Positions 24,521 to 36,839 of a DNA stretch of 64,000 bases are shown piece after piece. The translations under genes were made by a program, and so were the position numbers. Numbering within the stretch: position 1 is the first letter of the stretch; each line of letters opens with the position of its first letter. The notes under the pieces are model-generated. The model was not told where the DNA came from. It saw only the letters and a list, made by a program, of their open reading frames with translations, and did not search any database. Where the stretch lies: the NCBI RefSeq assembly GCF_000276665.1, contig NW_004955405.1, forward strand, positions 9,615,099 through 9,679,098. Direction: 5' to 3'. This DNA is from Chinchilla lanigera (taxonomy: Eukaryota; Chordata; Mammalia; Rodentia; Chinchillidae).

Positions 24521-25519
24521 GTTTTAAACTGGACAGGTTTGTGGCCGTAGTAAGAGGGCTGTGGCAACTATAATCCTATAGTCCTAGGGCTGGTCTCTTC
24601 CTGGGGCTACTTCTCTAATACTAGCTCCCTTCTTCACACCATCCTACATGGTTCTGGTGTTTTTCTGATAACTCAGCCTCAAGTTTATGCCCCTGTGTAA
24701 GAGAATGTGTAGCCAGTAGCTGCTGATTGAATTTTTATTTGATTTAATTTTATTGAATTTTTATCATTGGTCAGAAAACAGACATATTCCTTTGTGACAC
24801 AAGCTAGTGAGAATGCAGGAAGGTTGGGAAAAGGAAGGACTAGGTAAGGATTATTATACAAGGGCTCGAATTTTTAAAGCTGCTTGGGTGGCTAGAAGTG
24901 GTGGGATCCAATAATCCCACCTTTGTTAGTTGTTTTATCTTTTTCTTGAGAGATGTGTCCTATCCTCTGTTCTTAGACTGCCACCTATTGGCAGATAGTG
25001 GGACATGACATAACCATTGGTCAAGTTGCTTAGCTCTGTCAACCAGGATTCCCAAGAGGCAGGAGATTATCAAAGTTTTATTTAGGGAAACCCCTACTAT
25101 CCCTTCTTAGACAGGCATACTGTGATATTAGGTGGTTTTATAACTTGATAAGAGGCATCGAATTAGTAGAGAATCCCAGTTCTTGACTCTTTGTCCAGAA
25201 TATGAGTTATGGCCATAGTGGGAGATCCAAAGGTCCAAAGGAAGTGGTATTATTGACCATAGAAGGCCAGAGACATCTGGTCCCAAAGGAGTTCAGCTGT
25301 ACTAAATAACATCTTGGTGAAGGGCTGAACTTGTCTGTGACTGACCTAGGGATGACTTGTAAGATTCCCATATGGGAATTGACCCATGGAATGCTCCATA
25401 GGTTCCTTTGACCTGATACCAAGAAGTTCAGATTTACCAGAATGTTCTGGAAGCTGAGCTTCTCAGAAACCAACCAGGAGATGTCCTGCAAGTTTCCCTG
25501 AAAGGAAAGGCCGCTGGTT
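24521..25519. other. No gene seen; possibly ERV U3 sequence
   Basis: AT-rich near 24740. The right part might belong to the LTR of the ERV remnant at 25880-29870, but no second LTR was found to compare. Confidence 0.4.
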
Positions 25520-25860
25520 CCCACAGCCTAATTTTTATTCTTCCTGTCTACAGACCCATCTAGACTGTACTTCATCCATCCCACCTGACTCCCTGCTAAT
25601 AAGAACAGGGAAATGCTCAAGGGCACCTTACATGTAAGACTTCGTGGCCCTCCATCAAAGGCCCAATCTGTGCGCTAAAATTAATCCTTCCTCGGGATCT
25701 GATGCTGCTGAGGACTCTGTCTTGCCAGCTCCTCCTTACCTCCTGCTAGTCCAGTACTCTCAGGAAATAAAGACTTCTTCTGCACCCACCCAGATCTGGG
25801 TCTGCCTACCATGAGGCTCCAGATTCGGGGAACTCAACACCAAAGGCTGCACTATTCTAT
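25520..25860 (+). repeat. Possible 5' LTR end / leader of the ERV remnant
   Basis: Directly before the gag-like sequence is a block with AATAAA (25766-25771) followed by a C-rich stretch, as at the R-U5 end of an LTR. I cannot identify a clear primer-binding site, and I do not find a second copy downstream, so this rests on position and the poly(A) signal only. Confidence 0.35.
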
Positions 25861-25879
25861 CCCTTCAAGAGGTGGCAGG

Positions 25880-26820
25880 AGCAAACGGTGCCATCTGGGC
25901 TCAAGTCCCTTTTTCAGTTATGGATATTCAGCAATACTAAAAGAAACTGGATAAATTTTCTGAGGACTCTAAAACCTTTGCTGATAGATTCCAGACCCTA
26001 GCAATGGCTTTTTGTCTGACCTGTTGAGCTGTCCAGTTCATCCTGGGTTTTTGCTGCACAGAAATAGAAAGAGAAAGGATTATTAGAGCTGCTAAAGGCT
26101 AATGATAAAGACTTTGTAGCTGCACCCACTGATAACTCACCAGTCAACTGATGCATTATTTGGACCCCAAGAGGGACCTGGGTGGAATTATAACACAGGG
26201 GTAGAGAAACCAAGCATAGCTTTTACCTCTGGGCTATCTTAAGGGGTGTGCATACCCAAGCATACCCAAACCTGTAAGTTATGATAAGCTCAGGACTATC
26301 AGTCAGGGCTCTGATGAAAATCCAGCTGCTTTCCAACACCAGCTTGAATAGGCACTCTGTAAATACACTAACTTAAACCCAGAGTCTATGGAAGGCCAGA
26401 TTATCCTAGGGCAGTATTTTATTAGCCAGTCAGCTCTAGATATAGGAGAAAACTCCAGGAACTCCAACGGGGCCCACAAACTGGGATAAGTCATTTGGTC
26501 AGTGTGGCTTATATACTCTGTAACCATGACAAAATAGAGGACAAACAAGAGTTGAGCAAAGAAAAGGGCAGTCCAAGGTCATGCTAGCCCTAATAAGGCT
26601 CATGGTAAAGCTTGTACCACGAAGCTGAACTGAGATGATCCAAAGAGTGATGGAAGCAAGTCAGAGAGCTTCAAGAGCAAGCAACCAGGGCACTGGGCAA
26701 AGCAGTGCTTTCTACAGCCACTGAATCTTGGTCAGGCTTGTCAGAACATGGAAAAGGACTCCTGGCATTTGAGGAGGGACTTCGTTCATTTCCAGAGGTA
26801 GATAAAGTCATCCACCACCG
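25880..26820 (+). pseudogene. Endogenous gammaretrovirus-like gag remnant
   Basis: Translated piecewise in all plus frames, this stretch resembles the capsid part of class I (gammaretrovirus-like) gag: a block near 25950-26040 and a second near 26130-26190 and 26300-26450. Frameshifts and in-frame stops interrupt it repeatedly. No long frame survives. Assignment to a named ERV family is not possible by eye. Confidence 0.7.
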
Positions 26821-26919
26821 TGGTGGTCAGTGAGGAATTGCCTGTGCAGCAAATGATGGTGCACAAGGCAGCTTGCATGGCTCCCATGCAAGGATATCCT
26901 CATCACCCTGCAGGAGCCT

Positions 26920-29870
26920 TGGATGACCCTGGATGTAGGGGGTAAGTCTTCTTAATATTAGGGCATCTTACTCAATTCTCAAGTGAATTATCAACCTGTT
27001 CCTCGGTTGTTGTGGGGCTTGAAGGAGTTAACCCGTCAGTTTACTTTACTTCCACTCTGAACTGCCAGTCAAAAGTTTTTCTTTACCAACCTGCTTTTAA
27101 GGTGACATCAGAGAGTTCCAGACAAGTAAATGGAACATATGTAGTTTTCCTACTCAGGACCACTCTTTCATTAAAACCTCTGGCAACCATGTCCTAGTTG
27201 CTAGGAAGCTGGCCAGCCCAACTCCCCCGGGCCCAATTTCTCCTCCAGCAGTTGATCCTTGAGCATGGTATGGTGGCACCTGGGGAGGTCTGCCAAGGCC
27301 ACTCTAGTAATCATTCAGCTCAAGGACCCTAATCTACCCCCTCATAGAAGGAAGTATTTCCTTAAGAGAAAAGTTAGGCATGGGCTAAAGCCCATTATTG
27401 GTAAATTCTTGGCTACAGAATTGCAGGTGCCATGCCACTCCCCGTGTGCAGCACACTCATTTTACTGGTAGTCAAGCCATCAGCAGAATGTTACCTAGTA
27501 CAAGACCTCAGAGCCATCAGTGAGGCAGTGGTACTTATCACTCATTAGTAACAAACCCTGACACTCTCCTGACACAAATCCCAGGAGACACTAATTGGAT
27601 CTCGGTCCTTGATCTCAAAGATACCTTCTTTTCTATCCTGTGGATCCTAGCTCCCAGCACTTGTTTGCCTTTGAAGGGGAGGATCCCCAAAACAGGGCTT
27701 CACCAACAGTATACATGGACTGTCTTGCCTCAGGATTTTAGAGATCCTCCTACTTGTTTGCATGAGCCTTAGCTTGAGACCTAAGAAACTTAAAGTTTAA
27801 AAGGGAGGCCTATTAGAGTATGCTGGTGACTGCCTCACTTGTAGCCCCACCAAGAAGTTATCTGATCAAAACAACATTAAGACTCTCAGTCTTTTATCAA
27901 AACAAATTTATAGCCTGTCCCAGTAAACAAAAGGTTTGTTCCACTTTACAAAAAGTGACCTACCTGGGGTACATTTTAGCAAGAGGACAGAGACAGTTGT
28001 CCTCAAGGAAAACAGAGATGATTGCTGACTGTGTCCTCTGGCATCTAAACAGAAGCTGAGGGCTTTCTTGGAATTGGCTGGCTTCTGGTGCATACTGATA
28101 CCCCATTTTCAAGTAATAGCGAAACCTTTATATCAGGCAACTAGGAGGCCCAAAACTAAACTATTGGAGTAGAACCCAGTTTCTCAGGAGGACTTTCAGA
28201 CCCAGAAATGGGCCCTGACATAGACCCTGACACTAGGAATCCCAGACCTAACTTACCCTCTCTCTCTCTTCATGGCAGAGAAACATAGACTAGCCACAGG
28301 AGTACTAACCAGTGTCTGAGCCGGGAAAACTGCCTGGTAGCCTACTCTTCCAAATGACTAGATGGGCTGGCACAAAGCTGGCCCAGCTGTCTATGAACAA
28401 TAGTTGCTATGGCAATCTTGGTCAGAAGCCTTTAACATAACCCTGGGACCAAAGCTCTCAGTTCTAACCCCACACCAGCTCCCTGTTAGAGCTCAAGGGA
28501 CAATTGCAAATGACTGGAGAAAGGGTCATTTAGTACCAGGCCATCCTTATTGACAACCCAAACATTCCTTGCACACATAAAAGATGAGTGTGACCAAACC
28601 ATCACCCAAAATTATGCCAGCTGCCCTGATCTGAAGGACCAGCTACTAATGCACATGGTTAGCTGATGTAGTGGTTTTATAAAGGATGACATTAGGAGAA
28701 CAAGATATGCCGTAGTCAGCCTACCTCAGGTCACTGAAGCAAGAGGACACCCTCCTGGGACCTCAGCCCAAAAGGCAGTACTCATTGCCCTCACTCAGAC
28801 TCTCTAACTTGCCCAGCGAAAGAGGGTCAATATGTACACTGACTCCAAGTGTGCCTTTCTGGTCTTACATGAACACAATGCCATCTGGAAAGAAGGGAGA
28901 CTTTTGACTACCCACCAGTCACCAATAAACATGGATCAGAGATCTTCAATCTCTTTTAGGTAATGAATCTCCCGAGCAAGGTAACAATTGTTCATTACTA
29001 GGAACATCAAGGCTCCTTGAACCACATCTCTAAGTATAATTCAGTGACAGATTGAGATGTCAAAGGGGCTTCCCTCCAAAATAACCCTGGCCCATCAATA
29101 ACTCCCATTCCAAGATCTTGACTTGGAGCTGGGGTGCTCTGTGCAAGAGCTTCAGATGATCATTATGAGGGAGGAGTCCAAAGGGACCCATGGTGGGATG
29201 TAGGACTCTGACTGTTCTTGCCACAGTGAGCACAGTGGAAAGCCTTTAAGTCCCTACATGACACCTTCTACCTAGGGCAGGATGCTACTTCTGTTGTGGC
29301 ACATAAACTCTTTATAGCACCTAGTCTGTAAGTTGTGCCTTATATTTTTACCCAGGTCTTAAGGTGTGCCCTGTCTGTGCCCTCTGTAATCCACAGACCC
29401 ATCCACCCCAACTACCTGAGCCAGTACAATGGTGAGGGCCCTGTCTTGAGAAAGACTGGCAGATAGATTTCATTCACATGCCTGATATTTCATGGTACAC
29501 TTAGATACCCTTACTGGATGGATAAAGGCTTTTGCCATCATGTCAGAATGAGCCTTGGAAGTGGTAAAAGTCCTTCTTAAGGAAGTGATTCTCTAGGTTT
29601 GAGCTACCTAGGTCCATCCAGAGTGATAATGAGCCCTATCTCATATCCCAGATTACACAAGGAGTTGTCAAGGCTCTTGGAATTAAATACCATCTCAATG
29701 ATTCTTGGAGGCCCCAGTCTTCAGGGAAGATTGAGCCAACCAAACCCTCAAGTGAATCTTAGACAAGCTGTGCCAGGAAACCCATTATAAGGGGCTAAAT
29801 CCCCTCCCAGTTGCCTTAACAAGGCTTTGGCCTTGAATTCATGGTGGCTACTCTCCTGCCTCAGGTAGCT
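26920..29870 (+). pseudogene. Endogenous retrovirus pro-pol remnant (RT, RNase H, integrase)
   Basis: Order is that of a class I retroviral pol. The reverse transcriptase part lies about 27470-28250: the short block VTYLGYIL is readable at about 27954-27977, and the catalytic YxDD box reads YAGD (27819-27830), so its first Asp is lost. RNase H is marked by TDSK at 28838-28849. Integrase lies about 29450-29800, with its Asp and Glu motif blocks (QSDN near 29614; SSGKIE near 29723) still recognisable. Many stops and frameshifts occur throughout, so no enzyme can be made. No env is recognised after it. Confidence 0.85.
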
Positions 29871-30004
29871 TCCTTAAAAGAAAGATTTCCACATTTATCA
29901 TACTCAATGTACTATGGAACCATGGTAAAGGTGTGAGCTGGAGACACGGGTCTAGCTCTTCTCCCTTCCAAATCCAATTAAGATACACACAGAAGAACTG
30001 TAAA

Positions 30005-30125
30005 GAAGCTGATGCACGCCTGTGATCCCAGCTACTGGGAATCTGAGGCGGGCCGATTGCTGGAAGCATGAAGTACAGACCAGACTCAGCAATGCTGCAA
30101 AATCCCTTATCAAAATCAAAACAAA
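30005..30125 (+). mobile_element. B1-like SINE, diverged
   Basis: GCACGCCTGTGATCCCAGCT and GAATCTGAGGCGGGCCGATT, then an AAAAC tail. It lies just after the ERV pol remnant. Confidence 0.7.
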
Positions 30126-32034
30126 ACAGGAGAGATTTAAGCCAAAAAGGGCAATGGAAAAACTGAGGAAATGGCAATAGGTTAGAAAGGTCAATGAAAT
30201 TCTGTAATATAGAGTAGATGAGTAGAATTTTAGGATGGAGGAGTAAGTTGATAGCCAAGGGCTTGCAAAATGAGAAATCAATATAAAGTATGCTGATTCT
30301 TGGCTTAGAACCTGGAAAACCCCAAAAAAATCTGAAGGCAGCACTGGAGGCAGTGCTATGAAAAGGGATATTGCCTGGAGTCTCTATGTGCAACAATTAA
30401 ACTCCCAGCTCTTCCTAAAGTGAGGAAAGCAAATTGCAGCTCCTTTTTAACCCTAGAGGAAGAAGAATGGGAAGATTACTCCTCAGAGAGGATAAACTAG
30501 AAACTCTTGAGACTCAAGAGAGAATGGAAGGACTAGACTCTTGGAGTAGAAAGCTTGCTGGGGAATGCAAGCCTCTGGGATCAATTCCCTGCAAGTGGTA
30601 AGAAAAGAACTATAAAATTTTAAAAGCTCTAGCTAAGATAAGGGCAGGGGATAAGGCAGTGATGCAAACAGGTAGGTTAAGTAACAGTTGGCATTCTAAC
30701 TCATAATCTAGCTTTCAACCTGCCCCTGCTGAGATCCCTGATTTTTGAGAGCCCAAATTACCGGCAGGAGCCAGCAGGATTCCTTGCTGTGGTAAATGCC
30801 TTGAACCAGGAAGAAGACCTACAGATACTAACATCTGGGGCCCATGGTGAAATGGCCAATTTTTTCAGTTACCACCTGAGCTTACAGATTTTCTTCACCT
30901 CTTCTGGCTTAAGCCTTATGAACAATCAACCAGAGACCACCAGATACTTGACAACAGCTACTAGTGTGAAAGATCAATAAAATAAGCATCTAGAAAGAAG
31001 TATCTAGAGAAAAGGGAAGCAACATAAAACATAAACTATACTGAGTATCTCAGATGTAAGAGAAATATCACTCATGGAATAACCAGGAATGCTATAATAA
31101 AGAACTGATCAGAGAATACAAAGACTTGTTACTTACACATAAGACCCTATTAGTAACACATGTAATAGGAGAGTGAAGAGATGTTCTGCACACCACTCCT
31201 ACAGGAGCCCATGAATGGCAAGAGGCCTAGGGGAGGTCATGTGGCCCTGGGAGGCTGAACACTACTTGTCCTACCCTCAGAGTGGACAAGCTCAGAAAAG
31301 TTTCCTCCTGCCTTTAAATGACCATGTAGCTTGGGCGGCAAACACTGTGTGGACATCTCAGCCATGGCCAGGCTGGACTTGAAATCTCAGGTTTCCCCAG
31401 ATTTCCTGGTATGATAGTGTCTTGAAACTCCTGGAAACTTCTGCACAGGGAATCAGCTAAAAAGATTTCTCAAAAAACAATCACTTCCTCACCACTCAGG
31501 GGAAGTGGAGCTTAGAGACGTTTTGTCTCATGTAGAAAACAAAAGCCAAGTGACATGTTTGGTTATGACAAATTTATACCCACTATATTACATAATCTAG
31601 ACTTGTTCTGATAAGAATGAGATTGACGTCTGGAATAACAGAGGCCTTGCACACTCCTTAGCTAAGTCATGCCCAAGTCCCTGCAAGGGGCATGGCCAGG
31701 TGGGCATCTGAATTTTCTCTCTCGGAGAGACACCCTCCCTTCATCTGTTGTGCCATCGTTCAAGGGTACACAACACACAAAGGAAGTCAGAGATGGGAAT
31801 TAATTAAAACCTGCCCCCGTTGTATGTTCTGCAAGCTCAAGTTGTTGTGCTGGCACCTATATCCCTGCAACCAGCTCAGGCTTCAGTGCTTGAGTCATTG
31901 CCCTGTCCTCCCATTTCCTACCCACACTGTGAAGGTGACAGAGCTTTATAGGGTCCTGCTATGAAAAATAATCCCTAGATATAGCCTGCTATGAAAAATA
32001 ACCCTTGACCGCTGGCAATATTGGCTTTTGTTAC
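30126..32034. other. No gene seen, possible ERV tail
   Basis: A decayed tRNA-type fragment near 30540-30600 (GGGATCAATTCCCTGCAAG). TGCTATGAAAAATAA appears twice (about 31959 and 31988). No env-like frame seen. Confidence 0.5.
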
Positions 32035-32205
32035 TGAATGCTTTGAATTGCTTATACTTAATAAATTCTTACAATGACCCCATAAGTATACTTTAGCAGG
32101 TGTAGTATTATTTCAGTTATAGAAGAATATATGGACCCTTCAGATAAAGTAACTTTCCCAAAGAAATGTAGTTAGTAGTGGCAGAGCCAGGATTTGGATT
32201 AGCTC
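32035..32205 (+). mobile_element. MIR SINE (ancient)
   Basis: TTCTTACAATGACCCCATAA, then GTAACTTTCCCAAAGAAATG and GTGGCAGAGCCAGGATTTGG. Confidence 0.78.
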
Positions 32206-32209
32206 AGGC

Positions 32210-32290
32210 TGGCTCCTCCTGCCTCAGCCTCCAAAGTGCTAGGATTACAGCAGTGATGCTAGGATTACAGGCCTGTACCAGCCTATCTGG
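32210..32290 (-). mobile_element. B1-like SINE fragment at the left edge of unit A
   Basis: TCCTGCCTCAGCCTCCAAAG and TGCTAGGATTACAGGCCTGT. TGATGCTAGGATTACAG repeats AAGTGCTAGGATTACAG, a small internal duplication. It adjoins the apparent duplication boundary. Confidence 0.7.
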
Positions 32291-33554
32291 CCTATTGTTT
32301 TACTTTTAAGTAGCTGGCTTGTTATGTCAAGTGAAATAATAAAATTATAACTGAATATTATTCACTCCTTCCCCAGAGGACCTAACCAAGAGGATGAAAA
32401 GCAACTCTTCCCTTTGAAGTAGTCATGTGGTAGCACTGCCATCGCTTTAGCAAGCAAGCATTTGTTTTGCACCCAAAGAAGTCCTATTTCTATAACAGTT
32501 CAAATGCTCAAAAAGAAAAAATACTTTCTCCAGCTGAAAGACCCTGAGTGCTCTTCCCATGAGCTTTGGAAGAGAATGAGGGGGAGAAGATCCTGACTGT
32601 TTTAGTTGGTTTTCATTTATTTGAGACTCAAAAGTCTGTCTTACTTTTTATTATTAATAAGTCAAAACTATAACCTAGTCCAAAACTATAACGAGGTTAT
32701 TCTTGATTCTTAGATGGAATCACTATTCACTAATTTAAAGCCAAAGCTGGTAATCTTTAAAGGCCAGAAAGAGGCAGGGAGGAAACCCTTTCCATCGATG
32801 AAAAAAAGAAACTACAAACTCCTGGCATTTTCTGTGGTGCAGAATCTGGCTTCCTAGCACAGTTCTTCTGACGTTCTGGTTGTGCTGATTTTAACAATGT
32901 GCACAGGGTTTTGAGATGGCAAAGTTTGTAAAGGTACCACTTCGTTGATCATTTGTGTCTGGGTAAGTGGACTTTTAAAATTCTATTCTAAAATGACATC
33001 TTATGTTCTAACATAGAAATGAGAGGCAAGGTATTGTAGAAAAGAGGGTAGGAAAACTTTCACATGAGCCTTACGTACAATTCTATAACATTTATTTGTA
33101 TAACCATGACATCTATAACAACAACAGAAAGTCTAGAGTAAGAAACTGGCTTAGCCAAATAATGCCATGCTATACACTCTTTAAAATGACTGGCAAAACT
33201 GTCACATCTGTTTAGTGAAAAAGAGTGAATAAAGTAATTTTAAGTGAAGATCAATAAATAGTAAATGCATATAAAGCAGTGTAAGAAAATGAATATTAGT
33301 AAAATTCTCTGCTGATGGTAAGCTGAGAGTAGTCATTTTTTAAAGTTGCTAAAATTCATAAAATGTAAAACAATGTCTTTGTTGTAGTAATAGTGCCACT
33401 TCTCAATTCTTTCTGAGGCAAATCTTCAAACAATAGCATTTCATTATTTACTGTAGATTAAATCTTACATCAGAATATTTTTAAATGGCATTAAATTGGT
33501 GAATCAACAATGAACCTCTGCTTTACATACAGCTCAAAAGATGAGGACTCCTAA

Positions 33555-33642
33555 ACTTCTAGAGGAAGAAAGAAATCAAAAGATTTTAAATAATGGGGCC
33601 AGCTTACCCCAGGTAGCCCAGGCACCTGGCTTTCCAGTCAAT
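33555..33642 (+). promoter_or_regulatory. Relic promoter of lysozyme copy A
   Basis: Aligned to the copy B promoter. The TATA-like tract TTTTAAATAA survives (33584-33593). The ETS/PU.1-like core that reads AGGAAGTGA in copy B reads AGGAAGAAA here (about 33563-33571), losing the T of GGAAGT. Function is unlikely but untested. Confidence 0.4.
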
Positions 33643-34089
33643 ATGAAGATTCACCTCCTTCTGGGGCTTCTTGTCCTTTCTGTGACCATTCAGGGCAAGG
33701 TCTGTGGAAGGTGTGAATTGGTCAGAACTCTAAAAAAACTTGGAATGGATGGCTTCACAGGAATCAGCCTGGCAAACTGTAAGTCTGCTCGTCTGACCTC
33801 CAGAGAGCCCTGGATGGGACCAATACCAGAGAGAATGCACAACCATGGGGAGTTTTGCGTAAATTAATGCTTTTATTTCTTGTGGGTTTGAATACTTACA
33901 GTGGTTAAAACATCATCTGTTCCTGTATAATCAGAGATACCTGGTGAAGGATTGATTGGGGGATGATGGAAAGGATCTGAATATTGTACATGTTCTATGT
34001 CACACAAGGCTTATTTGATAAATCGGAGGGTACAGTTTTGACCTTGGGTTCTAAAGCCTAGAGTGATACAGAATTTTTCCTTTCTTAAG

Positions 34090-34205
34090 ATCCTCTGCTC
34101 AGGAGGATGGCTGCAAATTCGAGGCAGCCTGGGCTACAAAGTGAGTTCAAGACCAGCCTGAACTGCCTAGTGAGAACCTGTCTCAAAACAAAACAAAACA
34201 AAAAA
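34090..34205 (+). mobile_element. B1-like SINE, 5'-truncated (copy A intron 1)
   Basis: GCTCAGGAGGATGGCTGCAA then AAGTGAGTTCAAGACCAGCC and an AAAAC tail. Confidence 0.82.
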
Positions 34206-34242
34206 TCCTCTGCCATGACCTAGGGTTTTTTGCTGTTGTTGT

Positions 34243-34400
34243 TTGTTTTTTTGTCTTTTTGAGACAGAGTCTCACTGTGCAGTTCAGACTGGCCTTGAAC
34301 TCACTTTGAAGCCTAAGCTGGCCTTGAACTCACAGCATTCTTCTGCCTCAGCCTCCCAAGTGCTGGGATTACAGGCACGTGCCACAATGCCCAGCTGATC
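34243..34400 (-). mobile_element. B1-like SINE, antisense (copy A intron 1)
   Basis: GAGACAGAGTCTCACTGTGC through the internal repeat to GTGCTGGGATTACAGGCACG and CACAATGCCCAGC. It lies in inverted orientation to the partial B1 38 bases before it. Confidence 0.9.
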
Positions 34401-35109
34401 TAGAGTTTTTAATACCAAAATTTAAAAAGTTATGGTAAACTATTAAAAAAAAAGCAGTGAAAACCTATTTCCCTCCAGCCATTGCTTATTTAAGAATCTC
34501 TAAAATTCACCAAGATATATTTTACTGCTGTTATTCACTTTAGATTGAGTTTGTAATTTTCTTTTTTTATTAGTATGTGTTTGAGCTACACAATGAACAT
34601 TTTTAATTTTCTTCCATAATAATTCATGATGTGCCAAGCTACTTTATGGATTACATTTATTAATTCAATAAGTGTGCTTTTCAGAATAGTCAAGCATTTA
34701 CCCTCAGTAACTATTTTTGAGTGAGTCAATAGATGAATGGGTGGATGGATGAAATCACAGAATAGCTTTTTCTATTCTCTAATACTTGTTTTCAAGATTC
34801 TTACCTAACTTCTAAATTTGCCTTTAAATATAATAAGAAAACCTCTCCCTCTCAGAAAACTACTTTTTCTAATAAAATGCATTTTCCTGCTAGCCTGTGT
34901 ATGTGCTGTAAATTTACTAAATTGGCTCAACAGCTTTGTTGAATTTTGTATTCTAAGCTGAATGTTGGTTGAGTGATGACAGCAGGGAAAAAATAAAAGC
35001 AATGATGAAACAGCCATTGTAGTATTTTTAAAGCAATTTATCTTGCTTTATTAGCATTGCAAATTGAGTGGCATTGCAAAAGGACTGTCTTCAGGGCCCT
35101 GTAGAGCTA

Positions 35110-35245
35110 TGGTGTTGGGTTGGGCGGAGTGGCTCACACCTGGGGCTCCGGGCTATGCAGGAGGATGAGGAGGGAGGATCCCTTGAGGCACTAGTCCAAC
35201 TCGGGCAACCACAACCTGTGTCACAACAAGAAAATAAAATTGAAA
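35110..35245 (+). mobile_element. Old B1-like SINE shared by both lysozyme copies (A)
   Basis: GGTTGGGCGGAGTGGCTCAC to GTGTCACAACAAGAAAATAA. The same element is at 50590-50725 in copy B, so it predates the duplication. Confidence 0.7.
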
Positions 35246-35291
35246 ATCACTTTGTAAGTTAAATATATCTTTGTACTTATAAATTAAGTCA

Positions 35292-35390
35292 TGGGGGCTG
35301 GGGATACAGCTCAGCAGCACAGCGCCTGCCTGGCAAGTGCAAGGTCGTGAATTTGATTCCCAGCACCCTCCCCCCTCAAAAAAAGTGAGA
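35292..35390 (+). mobile_element. ID-like SINE in lysozyme copy A intron 1
   Basis: GGGGGCTGGGGATACAGCTC head and CCTGCCTGGCAAGTGCAAGG middle. Absent from the matching place in copy B, so it inserted after the duplication or was lost from B. Target repeat TAAGTCA on both sides. Confidence 0.88.
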
Positions 35391-35734
35391 AAGTAAGTCA
35401 CTAGTGAAATAGAATTAGGTAAAGAGCACTGATTTTGGTGTACAGCATAAAGCATGCGGTGCTACTATTTTTTACTAAAAATAATTTCTTTTCAGGGATC
35501 TGTTTCATCAAATAGAAGAGTAATTACAATGTACGAGCTGCAAATCACAATGCTGGAGGCACAGGCACTGATTATTGGATATTCCAGATTAATAGCCAGT
35601 ATGGTGCAATGGTGGCAAACCCCCAAAAGCAGTTAACAGTTGTGGCATAACCTGCACTGGTGAGACAAGATAGTGACCGCCAGGCCCCATCTGGTTATGG
35701 AGGACAGACAGTCAATGCAAATGATACAGTCCAG

Positions 35735-35802
35735 GAGGTGATCTTCCTGACTCAGTCTCCTCAGCGCTGGGATTACTGGTGTGCACTGCCATGCCCAGCT
35801 AC
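35735..35802 (-). mobile_element. B1-like SINE fragment (copy A intron 2)
   Basis: CTGACTCAGTCTCCTCAGCG then GGGATTACTGGTGTGCACTG and CATGCCCAGCT. It sits beside a deletion: intron 2 of A is 1095 bases against 2622 in B. Confidence 0.7.
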
Positions 35803-36550
35803 CTATGAATCCTTTGTTGCATAAAATAGTACAACATACTGAAAGTCTGGTATGGTTAAATGCTTACATTTTGAAATTCCCAAAAGAGAAAACTAATTTT
35901 AGGATATTGTCTTGCAATCCAGTTAATTTATTTCTAAAATATGTTGTATTATTTAATAATCTTTGGTCATTAAATTAAAATTAGAAAATGCAAGCAAGAA
36001 AAAATAGCGCCCACAATCATACTACTCAGAAATGTGTAACCACTGGTAACTTCAGCTATTATTCTTCCAGAATGTGAATCAATCATGTACATACATGTAA
36101 AGCTCTTTCATGCACCTATGTACTCACGTACAATCATGTAAACAATGTGTATCTTTTATAGAAATTAAATTTTGTTATACATACTGCTTTATAATTTCCT
36201 TTTTATCACACAAAACTATTTCCACATCAACAAATACTAATCTGTTATCATTTTAAAAGGTGAATAGAATTCTATTATATGAATACACTATAATTTTTGG
36301 TCCAGTTCTTACTAATAAACATTTTGCTTTCAATTTTCCCTTTTATAAATTGCTGCAAACAGCTTTGTGCATACATGCTTAGGTGCTTTTCTCATTATTT
36401 CTTTGGGATGAATAATCAATAGTAAAATACCTGAGGAAAATGCAGTATACTAGGAACATTTTTTATAGTGCCATGTAATTACGCTAATGAATAATTCTAA
36501 AGTTCTTGATGAGAAACAGCATCCTTTATTTCATGTGAAATAAGGTAGAT

Positions 36551-36653
36551 AGGGCTGGGGATATAGCTCAGTGGCACAAGCCACTGGCACACGCAAGGTC
36601 TTGAGTTTGATTCCTGGTACCAGAAAAAAAAAAAAAAAAAAAAAAAAAAGAAA
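36551..36653 (+). mobile_element. ID-like SINE in lysozyme copy A intron 2
   Basis: GGGCTGGGGATATAGCTCAG head, about 28-A tail, and target duplication GAAATAAGGTAG / GAAATAAGATAG. The middle CCTGCCTGGCAAG is altered to CCACTGGCACACG. Confidence 0.9.
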
Positions 36654-36839
36654 GAAATAAGATAGAAGATTTTCTTAGCTTTAGTTGGCTAAATCTAAAC
36701 TTAAAATGAAATTCTTGTGGCAGTCATTTTCATGCCTCACTATCTCTCTTTCAGCTTTGCTGCAAGATGACATCACTGGAGCTGTAGTTTGTGCAGAGAA
36801 AAGTGTCAGTTCTGCACTAGGCATTGACGCATGGTATGC

